Source: Wolfiporia cocos (taxonomy: Eukaryota; Basidiomycota; Agaricomycetes; Polyporales; Phaeolaceae). From it: a DNA stretch of 64,000 bases. The first letter of the stretch is position 1, and every line of letters starts with the position of its first letter. The stretch spans positions 2,480,001 to 2,544,000 of the forward strand of contig JACCLO010000001.1 in the NCBI GenBank assembly GCA_029448655.1, read 5' to 3'. Both the position numbers and the translations under genes were made by a program. The notes below the pieces were generated by a model. That model had not been told where the DNA came from and made no database searches. It was given only the letters and a program-made list of their open reading frames with translations. Positions 19,411 through 29,425 of the stretch are shown here, piece after piece.

Positions 19411-22400
19411 ATGGCCTCTCCACACGACCTCGATTACATCCGCAACCCGAGACCTGAACAACCCCCGGCCCCGGCAGGCATCCCGCTCCCCGGCTCCGTC
19501 GCCTCCAACAACCCGTTCCACCCAGGGCAGTGGGTGAACTACCAAGTACATGGTCTCCCCGAGGACTTCGCACTACTATTGGTGGCAGACAGCATACACG
19601 CCCCCCGACCCAATGTCGAAGTCCCCTCGGTGCACACCGCGACCATCGAAGGAAATCGCCCCGCCCGCTCACTAGTCCTAGGAGGGTCAGTTGAGGACCA
19701 AGGTCCTGGCGTTGAACGGTTGGACCACGTGCTTCGCGTGGCCCAGGAACAATCCAACACTGTCCGAGGGGCGAGTCCCTTAGCCCACATCGACTCCCCC
19801 TTGGCTATGCAATGGGCGTTCCCCCCCAACCCGACAACGGCGGACTTTGGTTTTCGATGTCAAACGGTAGCGGCTACAATGGTTCAAACCGGTGTGTGGA
19901 ACGCCGACATGGGAGCACGATTCCTGCGGGAGGCACAACGCCTCCAGGCAGATGCAATCGCGGCAGGAGATGCGGCCTCGCTACACAGCCAGCACTCCGC
20001 CCCCCGTCGGTCAGTACCATCGGATCCGGAAGAACGTTTCCGGCCGGTTGAGAACTGGGTAAGGTCCATCCACATGGGATCTCCCCCACCGGTGAACTCG
20101 GCAACCCGTCCGGCATTGAATGCGGGCACCCGGCAGACGAACCCCTTCCTGCCAGGTTACACCCCCCCGGTCATCACCCCCCAGGTCCCGTACTCGGCTA
20201 TGGCAGCGGCCCCGGTCCCTCCGTCGGCTCCACCCGCAAACGTGCACGCGAACACCTGGAGAGCCGCGCCTCTTCAGGGAACACGAGCATCGATGTGGCG
20301 GCCCGAGAAACCGGCCAGCTCACAATGGGACGCGTACTCTATGCTCCCAGAGCCACAGCCTGACCCCCGGTACAAGTCCAAGGTGCGCGAACCCGAACCC
20401 TTCACTGGCGACAACTTCATCGCCTGGGTAATGCGCCTGAAGCTTTACATCGACGACAACCGGCCGCTGCTCTTCACAGACAGCAAGAAAATTGGCACGG
20501 CCATCTCGTTGATACGGGGACCGAAGGTAGATTCATGGGTAACGGCATTCACGCGGGAACACTACCGTGACGGACAGTGGCATATGAGTTGGTTACGCTT
20601 CATCTGGGAACTCCACCAGAAGTTCGACGACCCCGATTTGGAAAAGAAATCGGCGGTCGCAGCGGAAAAACTCACCATGACCATCGGAAAGGGCGAGGAG
20701 TACTTCCAGGAGCTGGAAAGACTTCTTTCGGAGGCAAAATATGACAAGGAGAACCAGATAGTTCATCGCTGGGTCACCGCTGCCATCCCGAAAGAAATCT
20801 ACATGGCAGTACACTCCGCCTTCGTCGCCGCCACGGTAAACGACAAATCGCAACGGGGATACAATGTCCAGATTCCGGAAGACTACGAATCTTGGAAACA
20901 GGCTATCCTCCGTACGGACAATGCGATGCGCCGTCTCCGCGACGAGGAAAAGCTGCGCCATGGTCGTGACTCGGGTAAGGCCGTCGCCGACAAGGGAAAA
21001 GGTCGGGCAACAACATCGTCATCGGGAACCACGCGGTCCGAGCCCACCGCGGAAGAACGGGCCAACTTGCTCAAGAGGAAGTGCCACTCTTGCAGCAAGA
21101 CACAGGCAGAGGCACCAGGGAAGGGCTGCAACAAGCCCGTCTGGCACCAACCCAACTGGAAGCCCCGAGCAGCTACCAGTGGAGGGAACACCGGTGCCGG
21201 ACCCTCACAACCGGCGCGCACCCGCCAGGCCGTGGAAGGCCCACCCGCAGAAAAAGTCCTTGGGGAAGTATCCCAGGAGGACTTCGTGCGAATGGTGGCT
21301 GCCTGGGCCAAGGAAAATCCGGAGGCTGCGAAGGAAGCCGGATTCACTCAGGTACGTCCCCTCTCTAATAATAAATTTTCAGTTCTGGAGATCGAGGAAC
21401 CAGTGAATGTCTCTATCTCCGAATCTGCCTCGGAGGGTAACGAACCGGTGGATGGACTATATGGGCTAGGAACCGGGGCCCCGATATTTGATTACATATC
21501 TGTACCACGTTCAGTAGATTTGGCGCCTGGTGACGACGACGGAGCTTCAACATGCTCCGACGATTCGTTTGTAACAGCCTCAGAGGAGCCTCCCACCGGA
21601 GCTTGGCGGGAGGATAAAACCGTGCTTAATTCCTCTATTGTAAACAATGTAAACTATGTGCCGATGGACGTAGACCCGGTTGTAGACTCAGATGTGCAAA
21701 TGGCAGACGCATCTAAGCCTACAGTCCAGAAAAATACGGAAAAGAAAATGCGACGTCGACGAGCCAAGAAGAAGGCTGTCACGCTCGACATATACCTAGA
21801 CCACCCGCGGGCAATCCCCCCTGAGCGCAAAAGCGAAGGAGCCGCGGGTTACGACCTTCACTCTGCGGAGGAAGTCGTTATACCAAACGGGAAACGTATC
21901 ACCGTGGATACAGGCATAATGATCCGAATGCCACCCGGTGTATACGGTCGCATTGCTCCACGATCCGGACTCGCCTTGAAAGGAGTCGACGTGGAGGCCG
22001 GTGTAGTTGATGAGGACTACACCGGTCGGTTAAAAGTCATACTGAATAATCAAACCGGAACAGATTATCAGGTCGAGTATGGGGACAGAATCGCCCAGTT
22101 CATACTCGAATGCAACATGACACCAGACACGCGCATAGTAAAAAGCATTAGGGAAACCAGACGCGGAACACAGGGGTTCGGTTCCACCGGCGAGAAACTC
22201 AGAGGGAATGTAGTGGTAATCCAGACGGGAAAACGGGGACGGCAGATCGAAGTACCGATCACCCTCCACCGCCCCGACGGACGAGCCCTCTTCACAAAGG
22301 CACTGATAGACTCCGGTTCAACGGGATCGGTCATCAGTCGTGCCTACGTGGAGGAACACAAACTCGAGCAACTCCCACTAGACCGACCCGTCAAACTGTA

Positions 22401-25400
22401 CAACGCTGACGGTAGTACCAACGCTGCGGGCAAAATGACGCACTATGTCGAACTCCAGATGCAGATCGACACGCATTTGGAAACGCGCAAGTTCCACGTC
22501 ACCGAGCTGAGCTCGGCAGACATATTCCTCGGCTTCGATTGGTTGGAGGACCACAACCCCACCATCGACTGGAAGAAACGCCGAATCACCTTCACCTGCG
22601 ACTGCGAACACGAGCAGATCGAGGATGGTGACCATATTTATTACATCTTCGCTGACGCCTGGATACGGAATAGGGAAGAGTGCCGGGCCGACATCGCCGA
22701 GCGGGTCCGCGCGACGAAGGCAACCGAGATCGCCATCGCCACCGGCAAAACCACGGAAGCCAAGACTTTCGAAGAAGTGGTCCCCGAGTACTTACACGAA
22801 TTCGAAGACGTGTTTAAGGAAACGGAATTCGACCAACTCCCCGAAAGACGACCGTGGGATCACGCCATAGAACTCCTACCGAACTCCGAACCCTACGCTG
22901 GCAAGATCTATGCCCTATCGCCCCGAGAACAAGAGGCGTTAGACGACTTCCTAGAAGAACAGTTACGGACTGGACGCATACGACCATCCAAGTCACCATG
23001 GGGGGCACCATTCTTCTTCGTCAAGAAGAAGGATGGGAAACTGAGACCCATTCAGGACTATCGGAAGTTGAACCAGATGACCAAAAAGAACCGGTACCCG
23101 CTCCCTCTGATCACGGAGCTGCTCAACAAGTTAAAACGAGCTAAGTACTTTTCTAAATTGGACATTCGTTGGGGATACACGAACGTCAGAATCAAAGAAG
23201 GCGACGAAGAGAAAGCCGCCTTCATCACTAATAGGGGATTATACGAACCCTTAGTGATGTTCTTTGGAATGTGCAATGCACCGGGCACATTCCAGACTTT
23301 GATGAATGACATCTTCCGAGACCTGATAATGACTGGAAAGGTCATTGTATATTTAGATGACATACTTGTTTTCACGGAGACCGAGGCAGAACATAAAGAA
23401 ATCCTGCGCAAGGTTCTGCTCGTTCTCCGTCAAAACAAGCTAACCTGTAAACCAGAGAAATGCGAGTTCATGAAGTCGGAAGTAGAATACTTGGGACATA
23501 TAATCTCTCACGGGGAAATCCGTATGGATCCCGCGAAGGTGGCGGCAGTGGCTGAATGGCCCGCACCTCGGAACAAGAAGGAAGTGCAGTCCTTCATAGG
23601 ATTCGCGAACTTCTACCGGAGATTCATTCCTAAGTTCTCCACGGTAGCACGCCCACTGATAAACCTAACCAAGGACACGCCTTGGCAGTGGGGTACGGCG
23701 GAACAAGAGTGTTTCGATAAGTTAAAGAAAATATTTATCGAAGCACCCGTGTTAGGGATACCAAACGACGACGACCCTTTCCGCATCGAGGCAGACTCTT
23801 CAGATTTCGCAACTGGAGCCTGCCTCATGCAGAAACAGGACGGTGTCTGGAAACCCATCGCCTACCAGAGTAAGACGATGCTACCGGCAGAACGGAACTA
23901 CGAGATTTACGACAGAGAACTCCTCGCCATCATGCGCGCACTCGATGAATGGCGACATTTCGTAATGGGTGGCAAACACCCTGTAGAAGTACTAACGGAC
24001 CACAAGAACCTAGAATATTTTAAGACCCCGCAGAAAATTAATCCGCGACAAGCCCGGTGGATGACGGAACTCGCCGAGTATGACATACAGCTCGTGCACA
24101 TCCCCGGAAAGACCAATGGAAGGGCCGATGGGCTTTCCCAAAGAAGTGATCACGGCAACGACAAAGATCACCTCGAAGGGCAAGTCGTCCTGAAGCCACA
24201 CCTCTTCGTCCAAGATAGCGCAGAAAGGCTGCGATCCTCATTCTATACTGTAGTCAAGGGCATCACCCACGACGAAGTAAAAGAAAGGATCAAAGCGGAA
24301 GCCGCTCTCTACGATGGAAAGGAAGGAGTAGAAGTAGGGGAAACGACCGAGGACGGTCTGCGATATAGGAGGGGGAGGTTAATTATCCCTCGGGACGAAG
24401 AATTAATCGGAAAAATCATTTCTTCGTTCCACGACACCGTCTCAGTGGGACACCCTGGCACTGAAAACACATACACTGCCATACACCGACACTACTGGTG
24501 GCCAAAGATGCGTTCAGACATCCGCCAGTACGTCAAGGCTTGTATCAAATGCCAGGCCGCTAAGCCGGACCGATCCAAACGCACGGCTCCACTCAACCCA
24601 AACCCGACTCCAACACACAACTGGGAGAACATTTCCGTCGACATGATCACGGGACTCCCCACTTCCAAGGGTCGCGACGCAATCATTGTAGTAGTAGACA
24701 TGAAGTCAAAGGACTATATAGCTGTACCAACAACGACGAAACTATCGGCCGAAGGATGGGCCAACATATTTATAGACAAAGTATACGCACAACACGGACT
24801 ACCAAAAAAAATATTTAGCGACAGAGGACCTCAATTCGTAGCAGAATTTATCAAGGACGTATATCGTAGATTAGGCATACAGGGAAACCCGAGTACCGCG
24901 TTCCACCCACAGACAGACGGGCAAACGGAACGTGTGAACCAGGAACTCGAGGTCTACCTTAGATTATTTATTAACGATACTCATACGAACTGGCCGGACT
25001 TACTCCCGCTGGCAAGCTTTGCGTACAAGACACACGTACACAGTAGCACGGGATATAGTCCCTTTTACCTTACGCACGGATATCACCCCTTCACAGGTGT
25101 AGAGGCGCCGGAACAAGAAGAGGGGGTAGCACGGGATTGGGTCGAACACATGCACACCATATCCAAACTCGCTTCACAGAACCTGGAGAAAGCTAAGCTA
25201 CGCATGAAAGAGTACTACGATAGGAAACGGGCATCGCCACTATCGTACTCTGAAGGCGACTTGGTTTGGGTTGACGGCCGTAACATAAACATGGGCCACC
25301 CAACCAAGAAGCTTGACTCCAAGCGGTTTGGACCGTACAAGGTCACGAAGAAGGTCGGGCACGGAGCATACGAACTAGACCTCCCCGCAGACATGCGTGG

Positions 25401-26139
25401 GATATACCCAGTATTCAACGAGGTCTTACTCCTACCTTACACATCGCCCGCCTTCCCCAATCAGGACCACAGCAAAGTGACAGAAAGCAATGACGTTCGC
25501 AGGCCTCTCAGGATCCTCGAATCCAGAGAAGACCGAGGGCGAATCGAGCTAGAAGTCGAGTGGTCCGATGGGACTAGAACATGGGAACGAAAACGTGGAC
25601 TAAACCATTACCAAGAGCTCGTCACTAAGTTCTTCGAAGCTAGACCATCCGCACCAGGTAACCAGTGGAAAAACCGAAACACTGGCTGGGACCACTCTGA
25701 TACCAAATGGGACCCAGAGTGGGAGAACTTCGAACGAAAAGCTCAGGAAATGGAACTCAGGAAGAACCCGAAGGAGTTCATCATATACGACGACATAGAC
25801 ACTACGCTTCTAATCAAAGGCAGCATACCATTCTACGCCTACGAAAAGAAGCTGGTCGTCCGTAACTTCTGGTTCTGCGATCCACGAACACGGGTCATGC
25901 AATACGGAATACGCGTTGGACAGCCGATAGAATCCACTATACCTGAATCAAAAGGATACTGGATCTACCCGGTTCTAAACACACTCCAACTGGCGCACCC
26001 ACACATATGCGTCAAAACCGTAGACCACCCGTGCCATGTTGACCAAACTATGTACAAAGTGATTGCTGGGCGTGGGGACACGCGGCTAGAAGAGGGGGTA
26101 CTGTCACAAGCCGATTTTCTCCAACTTGCTTGCGACTAG
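19411..26139 (+). CDS. Gypsy-1 Gag-dUTPase-Pol polyprotein (2242 aa)
   Basis: Domains in order. Gag occupies about 1-550. A non-canonical Cys/His cluster (CHSC...CNKPVWH) is at about 557-580. A complete trimeric dUTPase lies at 790-925 with all five motifs: AGYDLHSA, GRIAPRSGLA, VEAGVVDEDYTG, YGDRIAQ and RRGTQGFGSTG. Aspartic protease DSGSTGSV is at about 967. RT starts at about 1196 with YLDD at 1313. RNase H (EADSSDFATGA, YEIYDRELLAI) starts at about 1457. Integrase starts at about 1680 with the HHCC zinc motif and the DDE triad (VDMITG, SDRGPQF, ERVNQELE). A chromo-like domain is at 2030-2082, followed by a 160-residue extension of unknown type. No frameshift separates gag and pol. The last 12 codons lie inside the 3' LTR. 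Confidence 0.95.
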   Translation: MASPHDLDYIRNPRPEQPPAPAGIPLPGSVASNNPFHPGQWVNYQVHGLPEDFALLLVADSIHAPRPNVEVPSVHTATIEGNRPARSLVLGGSVEDQGPGVERLDHVLRVAQEQSNTVRGASPLAHIDSPLAMQWAFPPNPTTADFGFRCQTVAATMVQTGVWNADMGARFLREAQRLQADAIAAGDAASLHSQHSAPRRSVPSDPEERFRPVENWVRSIHMGSPPPVNSATRPALNAGTRQTNPFLPGYTPPVITPQVPYSAMAAAPVPPSAPPANVHANTWRAAPLQGTRASMWRPEKPASSQWDAYSMLPEPQPDPRYKSKVREPEPFTGDNFIAWVMRLKLYIDDNRPLLFTDSKKIGTAISLIRGPKVDSWVTAFTREHYRDGQWHMSWLRFIWELHQKFDDPDLEKKSAVAAEKLTMTIGKGEEYFQELERLLSEAKYDKENQIVHRWVTAAIPKEIYMAVHSAFVAATVNDKSQRGYNVQIPEDYESWKQAILRTDNAMRRLRDEEKLRHGRDSGKAVADKGKGRATTSSSGTTRSEPTAEERANLLKRKCHSCSKTQAEAPGKGCNKPVWHQPNWKPRAATSGGNTGAGPSQPARTRQAVEGPPAEKVLGEVSQEDFVRMVAAWAKENPEAAKEAGFTQVRPLSNNKFSVLEIEEPVNVSISESASEGNEPVDGLYGLGTGAPIFDYISVPRSVDLAPGDDDGASTCSDDSFVTASEEPPTGAWREDKTVLNSSIVNNVNYVPMDVDPVVDSDVQMADASKPTVQKNTEKKMRRRRAKKKAVTLDIYLDHPRAIPPERKSEGAAGYDLHSAEEVVIPNGKRITVDTGIMIRMPPGVYGRIAPRSGLALKGVDVEAGVVDEDYTGRLKVILNNQTGTDYQVEYGDRIAQFILECNMTPDTRIVKSIRETRRGTQGFGSTGEKLRGNVVVIQTGKRGRQIEVPITLHRPDGRALFTKALIDSGSTGSVISRAYVEEHKLEQLPLDRPVKLYNADGSTNAAGKMTHYVELQMQIDTHLETRKFHVTELSSADIFLGFDWLEDHNPTIDWKKRRITFTCDCEHEQIEDGDHIYYIFADAWIRNREECRADIAERVRATKATEIAIATGKTTEAKTFEEVVPEYLHEFEDVFKETEFDQLPERRPWDHAIELLPNSEPYAGKIYALSPREQEALDDFLEEQLRTGRIRPSKSPWGAPFFFVKKKDGKLRPIQDYRKLNQMTKKNRYPLPLITELLNKLKRAKYFSKLDIRWGYTNVRIKEGDEEKAAFITNRGLYEPLVMFFGMCNAPGTFQTLMNDIFRDLIMTGKVIVYLDDILVFTETEAEHKEILRKVLLVLRQNKLTCKPEKCEFMKSEVEYLGHIISHGEIRMDPAKVAAVAEWPAPRNKKEVQSFIGFANFYRRFIPKFSTVARPLINLTKDTPWQWGTAEQECFDKLKKIFIEAPVLGIPNDDDPFRIEADSSDFATGACLMQKQDGVWKPIAYQSKTMLPAERNYEIYDRELLAIMRALDEWRHFVMGGKHPVEVLTDHKNLEYFKTPQKINPRQARWMTELAEYDIQLVHIPGKTNGRADGLSQRSDHGNDKDHLEGQVVLKPHLFVQDSAERLRSSFYTVVKGITHDEVKERIKAEAALYDGKEGVEVGETTEDGLRYRRGRLIIPRDEELIGKIISSFHDTVSVGHPGTENTYTAIHRHYWWPKMRSDIRQYVKACIKCQAAKPDRSKRTAPLNPNPTPTHNWENISVDMITGLPTSKGRDAIIVVVDMKSKDYIAVPTTTKLSAEGWANIFIDKVYAQHGLPKKIFSDRGPQFVAEFIKDVYRRLGIQGNPSTAFHPQTDGQTERVNQELEVYLRLFINDTHTNWPDLLPLASFAYKTHVHSSTGYSPFYLTHGYHPFTGVEAPEQEEGVARDWVEHMHTISKLASQNLEKAKLRMKEYYDRKRASPLSYSEGDLVWVDGRNINMGHPTKKLDSKRFGPYKVTKKVGHGAYELDLPADMRGIYPVFNEVLLLPYTSPAFPNQDHSKVTESNDVRRPLRILESREDRGRIELEVEWSDGTRTWERKRGLNHYQELVTKFFEARPSAPGNQWKNRNTGWDHSDTKWDPEWENFERKAQEMELRKNPKEFIIYDDIDTTLLIKGSIPFYAYEKKLVVRNFWFCDPRTRVMQYGIRVGQPIESTIPESKGYWIYPVLNTLQLAHPHICVKTVDHPCHVDQTMYKVIAGRGDTRLEEGVLSQADFLQLACD
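26088..26101 (+). promoter_or_regulatory. Gypsy-1 polypurine tract
   Basis: AGAAGAGGGGGTAC directly precedes the 3' LTR start at 26102, the place where plus-strand DNA synthesis is primed. It lies within the coding frame. Confidence 0.75.
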
Positions 26140-26472
26140 GGACAACCCTTATCTCATCTAAGCGCCCGCCTATGCATCACGTGCAAGGACCCCGAACACC
26201 CCACACGTGCCTACACAGACCCCGGACACCCTTGATGTGGCTCTACACCTACGATAGGGTTTACCATACTCTAAACGGTCTATCAGCTTACGTAATACTG
26301 TATAGTAGCCAAACATGTACAAACAGCCTACGAGCATGTATACTAGCCAGACGAGCAGGGAGCACCCCAGACTCGTCTTGGCCTTTGTTGCCTTGAGTAG
26401 CCTCAGACTAGGAATACGCTTTCACGCGAGTAATATTCCCCTGAGTAGTTGCTTGAGATAGCGCTTGTGTCA
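26102..26472 (+). repeat. Gypsy-1 3' LTR
   Basis: 371 bp, matching the 5' LTR except for two transitions near the TATA box (ATGTATACT versus ATATATACC). Followed by the target duplication CAGTG. Confidence 0.93.
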
Positions 26473-26564
26473 CAGTGCCACAGATGCATCTTTAGAGACA
26501 CCGCAGATGCATCTGGGGCACTCTAAGTCATCGAAATTAGGCGCCCGTTAGTACCAAAATAAAG

Positions 26565-26650
26565 CGTCGCAAACCAGGAATCGAACCAGGAACCATGATA
26601 CCTCAGCGAAGCAGCGACTGAAACCACTCAGCTAAAGCAGTTGGTGAGAG
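26565..26650 (-). other. tRNA-like Pol III head, left arm of foldback element 1
   Basis: The minus strand shows an A-box TAGCTGAGTGG and a B-box GGTTCGATTCC about 50 nt apart. A TATATA motif lies just upstream (plus-strand 26661-26670). Acceptor and anticodon arms do not pair well, so it is a tRNA-derived promoter rather than a functional tRNA. It points out of the element. Confidence 0.6.
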
Positions 26651-26921
26651 GAAGATCTTGTGCAAATATATAGTCAGTAGTCGATATAATAACAGTCGTA
26701 ATAAAATTTAACATTCTGCTCATTTGTCAGTAAGCTCAAGTGTTCCTTGAACTCAGAATGCATCTCTTTATTGATGTATCCCACAACCCATATGTATCTG
26801 CAATGAGGTAATGATGCTGTCATAAAAGCAATACACTAAGGTATGACTTGACAATCAACAGCTACGGCGATGAAAGGACATTAAATGGATTATATTAATG
26901 GGTATGTGACTTGGGTACTGA

Positions 26922-26995
26922 GACCATTTGGCGAAGTGGTACAGGTTGCGAGTTCGCTGATTCCAGGTCAAGTGTTCGAGCCCTGCACAGGTATT
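26922..26995 (+). other. tRNA-like Pol III head, right arm of foldback element 1
   Basis: The plus strand shows an A-box-like TTGGCGAAGTGG and a B-box-like TGTTCGAGCCC, with TATATTAA upstream (about 26890). It points outward to the right. It differs in sequence from the left-arm head, unlike foldback element 2, where both heads are alike. Confidence 0.5.
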
Positions 26996-27055
26996 TCTTG
27001 CGCAGATGCATCTTATTTTATTCAGATGCATCTATGCAGCACGCTTGGGCGTTAA

Positions 27056-27558
27056 TCTAAGTACTAAAGGGCCGTGGAAGAAAACCATGTGGTTCTCGCG
27101 TGGCAACCGTGCGCTCATTGGCCCGTAGGGCGCGTGCCACCGTCCCCGTGCCATTTCCCACACCCGGCGCCTACAACGCGCGCGGCGTTCAAGTCCCTTT
27201 GACCACGTTTCGCGCGTCCTTCCTGCGCTGTGCCACGGGGATTTTCTCGCTGTTGTAGCGTAAATGGCCTGTACTGTAGATACCTTCCAGAAAATTGTGA
27301 GAAATTAAGAGTAACTAGGAGTTTTTTGAGGCACTACAAGCAAAGCGACAACGACACCGAGCATCAGCGAGGTGTCGGAAGTGGCTGAGCGGGCAGAGAC
27401 AAAGGACAGAAGAGGCAAGTGCAGCAGGATGATCACACACCCTGGGGGTTGGGTGGACTCACAATGTCTCCATCCGATATGTTTTTCCCTTATTCTATTA
27501 GTTATCACACTTAAGTGACAATTGACATTCGTGGCGAAGCCGCGGGTAATTAAACTCG
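27056..27558 (+). mobile_element. Isolated Helitron-like element (503 bp)
   Basis: Begins TCTAAGTACTAAAGGGCC after A (27055). Ends with hairpin CGTGGCGAAGCCGCG, GTAATTAAACTCG and then T (27559), that is, insertion between A and T without target duplication. It shares the AGTGGCTGAGCGGGCAGAGA module and end sequence with the array at 2562-3012. Inserted in the right arm of foldback element 1. Confidence 0.8.
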
Positions 27559-27954
27559 TATTGCTTAGAGTGCCCCAGATGCATCTGCGGTGTCTCTAAA
27601 GATGTATCTCTGGCACTGAAGTCCCTCAAGAATGAGTAGAAAGAGTATAACTATGATGCAGAAGAACTCGCTGCAGAAATGGGTGTGGAGTTGACGATCT
27701 CCCAAGAGATCTGAGGGTTGAATACGTTGCGTTTGCGGGCGATGCGCTGGACGCCGGCGAGAGATTCTTCGATGTGTTCAAGGATGACGTGTGTGTCGTC
27801 GTCGGGGAAGGATACGTAAACGGAGGATCGGAGCTTTGTGGATTTGTCGTTGATCCAGTTGAAGTTGGAAAATTGAATAGGGTCAGTGTGGTGGACGTTG
27901 GCACGATGAAGGCGGTACCAGAACATGGTGTTCCATAGTACCTCGTACCATTCC

Positions 27955-28496
27955 TGTTACGGATCGAATATCCGTTCAACGCAAAATAACCAAGTCGAGT
28001 TACTCAGCGTATCGAGTAGCGCACTACTCGTCGGACTCCTCAGAGTCAGAGCGTCGATATACAAGCTGGGGGCTTAATTGCTTAAGCCTTTGAGAACGAG
28101 TATAGATCCTTGTAATTCAACAAGGTCGAGCTGAGGAACTCGACCGGTATTTACATCAGGTTATATACTGCGATCCGTTAATCGGGGTCATAGTGTCTTT
28201 GGTACTACTACTATTAAGTCCATCAGGCTAACGATATAAGTAATAAAGGAGAAGTGTTGCGGTTGAACGCAACAAGGGATGAAACACGGAAGTACTGTGG
28301 TTGGACACAGAATATCAGCTAGAACGCGATGCGGACACAGAGAGTGGGCATAGGGTTGTTATACATGAAACAGGGCCTACGGTTGAGCGGAGGCCCCCTA
28401 GAAATGTAGCGCAGGGTACAGCGGTTGAATGCTAAGTCCTCATACACGGTGAGGCATCAAACGGAATATTCGAGTGTACCTGGTAGAACCGTAACA
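27955..28496 (-). mobile_element. Solo LTR, family B (542 bp)
   Basis: Read on the plus strand it runs TGTTACGGATCG...CCGTAACA; related ends place it in minus orientation. It is flanked by ATTCC (27950-27954 and 28497-28501). Same family and length as 53392-53933. On the minus strand a TATATAACC box precedes AGCTCGACCTTG, the same putative transcript start as in Gypsy-2. Confidence 0.9.
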
Positions 28497-28715
28497 ATTC
28501 CATGCTGAGAAGGTGAGAATTGTAAGTTTCGGTGTTGGGGGATGGATGTCAAAGGACATTGTTGATTTGGACGGTGAGAGAATGGGTGGGAACGAAGATA
28601 TGAGGAGGTGCGTATAACACGTTGCCCCACGGTTCGGGGCCGGCGGGTTGAGAATAAATTGGTCCTTCCATAGGACCAGCGGGTCGGTCATAGATAGGTC
28701 CCTCCATAGGACCGG

Positions 28716-29425
28716 TGTTACGGGTCAAATACCCGTTCGTATATTCGAGTCGCAAATATAGATCGTTCTTCTGCATGTAGGCACGTCACCATATGCAAGG
28801 CATATACTCGTTAGATGCCTTCAAGTCCTAGGTGAAGTTCATAGGAGATCGTATAATATCCAATATGCATTAGAGGATATAATCTTGTTCGAGTGCAAGT
28901 CTGATAAAGTATAAGACTCGCCTAAGTCCAAGAAGTCGGTGTGCACTTCGAGGACTTAGTCGTTCAGTGGCTTGAGTGAGAAATACTGAGTGTAGTTTCC
29001 TACATTTGAGAACGAGTATAAGACTTCTTGTTTGTACAACAAGGTCGAGCTGAAGAGCTTCAACAGTAGGTACATGAGTTTATATACTACACTGGGTTTT
29101 AGGGGTCGAGCCCATCCCAGATGTCACCGCTACTATCTACGCTATAGTACCAAACGTTTGATAAGTATGTAGTGATATATCCGAAACGATAGATAGGAAT
29201 GATGATGGCGGTTGAACACCATCTGTCAGTTACGAAATGATGAAGGTGAAACGGTGGTAGAGTTGAATCTGCCAGAGATGAAACGCGCCCTATATGCTAG
29301 TACAACTGGGATGCGCCCAGTAGAGTCACGAGTGGCCAAGGGGTTGACTATGCAACAAGTCCCTGTATCGTATTCGCCCGGTGGCGAGTTCTGTCAGTGT
29401 TCAAAATTTCAGAATAACCATCACA
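28716..29425 (-). mobile_element. Solo LTR of the Gypsy-2 family (710 bp)
   Basis: Complement of the Gypsy-2 LTR with scattered changes. Flanked by ACCGG (28711-28715 and 29426-29430). It interrupts the proline-rich repeat of ORF copy 2. Confidence 0.92.

Larger units (their letters stand above)
18275..26472 (+). mobile_element. Gypsy-1: complete, apparently intact chromodomain Ty3/Gypsy retrotransposon
   Basis: The 8198-bp element has 371-bp LTRs (18275-18645 and 26102-26472) starting TGTCACAAG and ending CTTGTGTCA. It is flanked by the 5-bp duplication CAGTG (18270-18274 and 26473-26477). A single 2242-codon frame encodes gag, dUTPase, protease, RT, RNase H, integrase, a chromo-like domain and a C-terminal extension. 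I see only two differences between the LTRs (near the TATA box), so insertion was recent. It is inserted 14 bp inside foldback element 1. It may still be active. Confidence 0.95.
18261..27627. mobile_element. Foldback element 1 with outward-facing tRNA-like heads (interrupted)
   Basis: Removing Gypsy-1 and the Helitron leaves about 660 bp. The left end reads CTAGAGTTTCAGTGCC; the right end, complemented, reads GAGGGACTTCAGTGCC. About 54 bp are almost perfectly inverted, containing the palindrome AGATGCATCT twice. AGAAT flanks both ends (18256-18260 and 27629-27633). The corresponding site in ORF copy 1 (near 15890-15905) is uninterrupted, which confirms insertion. Each arm carries a tRNA-like promoter reading outward, with an AT-rich TATA-like motif just upstream. 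Same terminal motif and design as the element at 31108-31822. Confidence 0.75.

Noticed and set aside
21780..22200. Host dUTPase gene captured by chance next to an element
   Set aside because: It is in frame inside a continuous gag-pol polyprotein bounded by LTRs, so it is an element domain.
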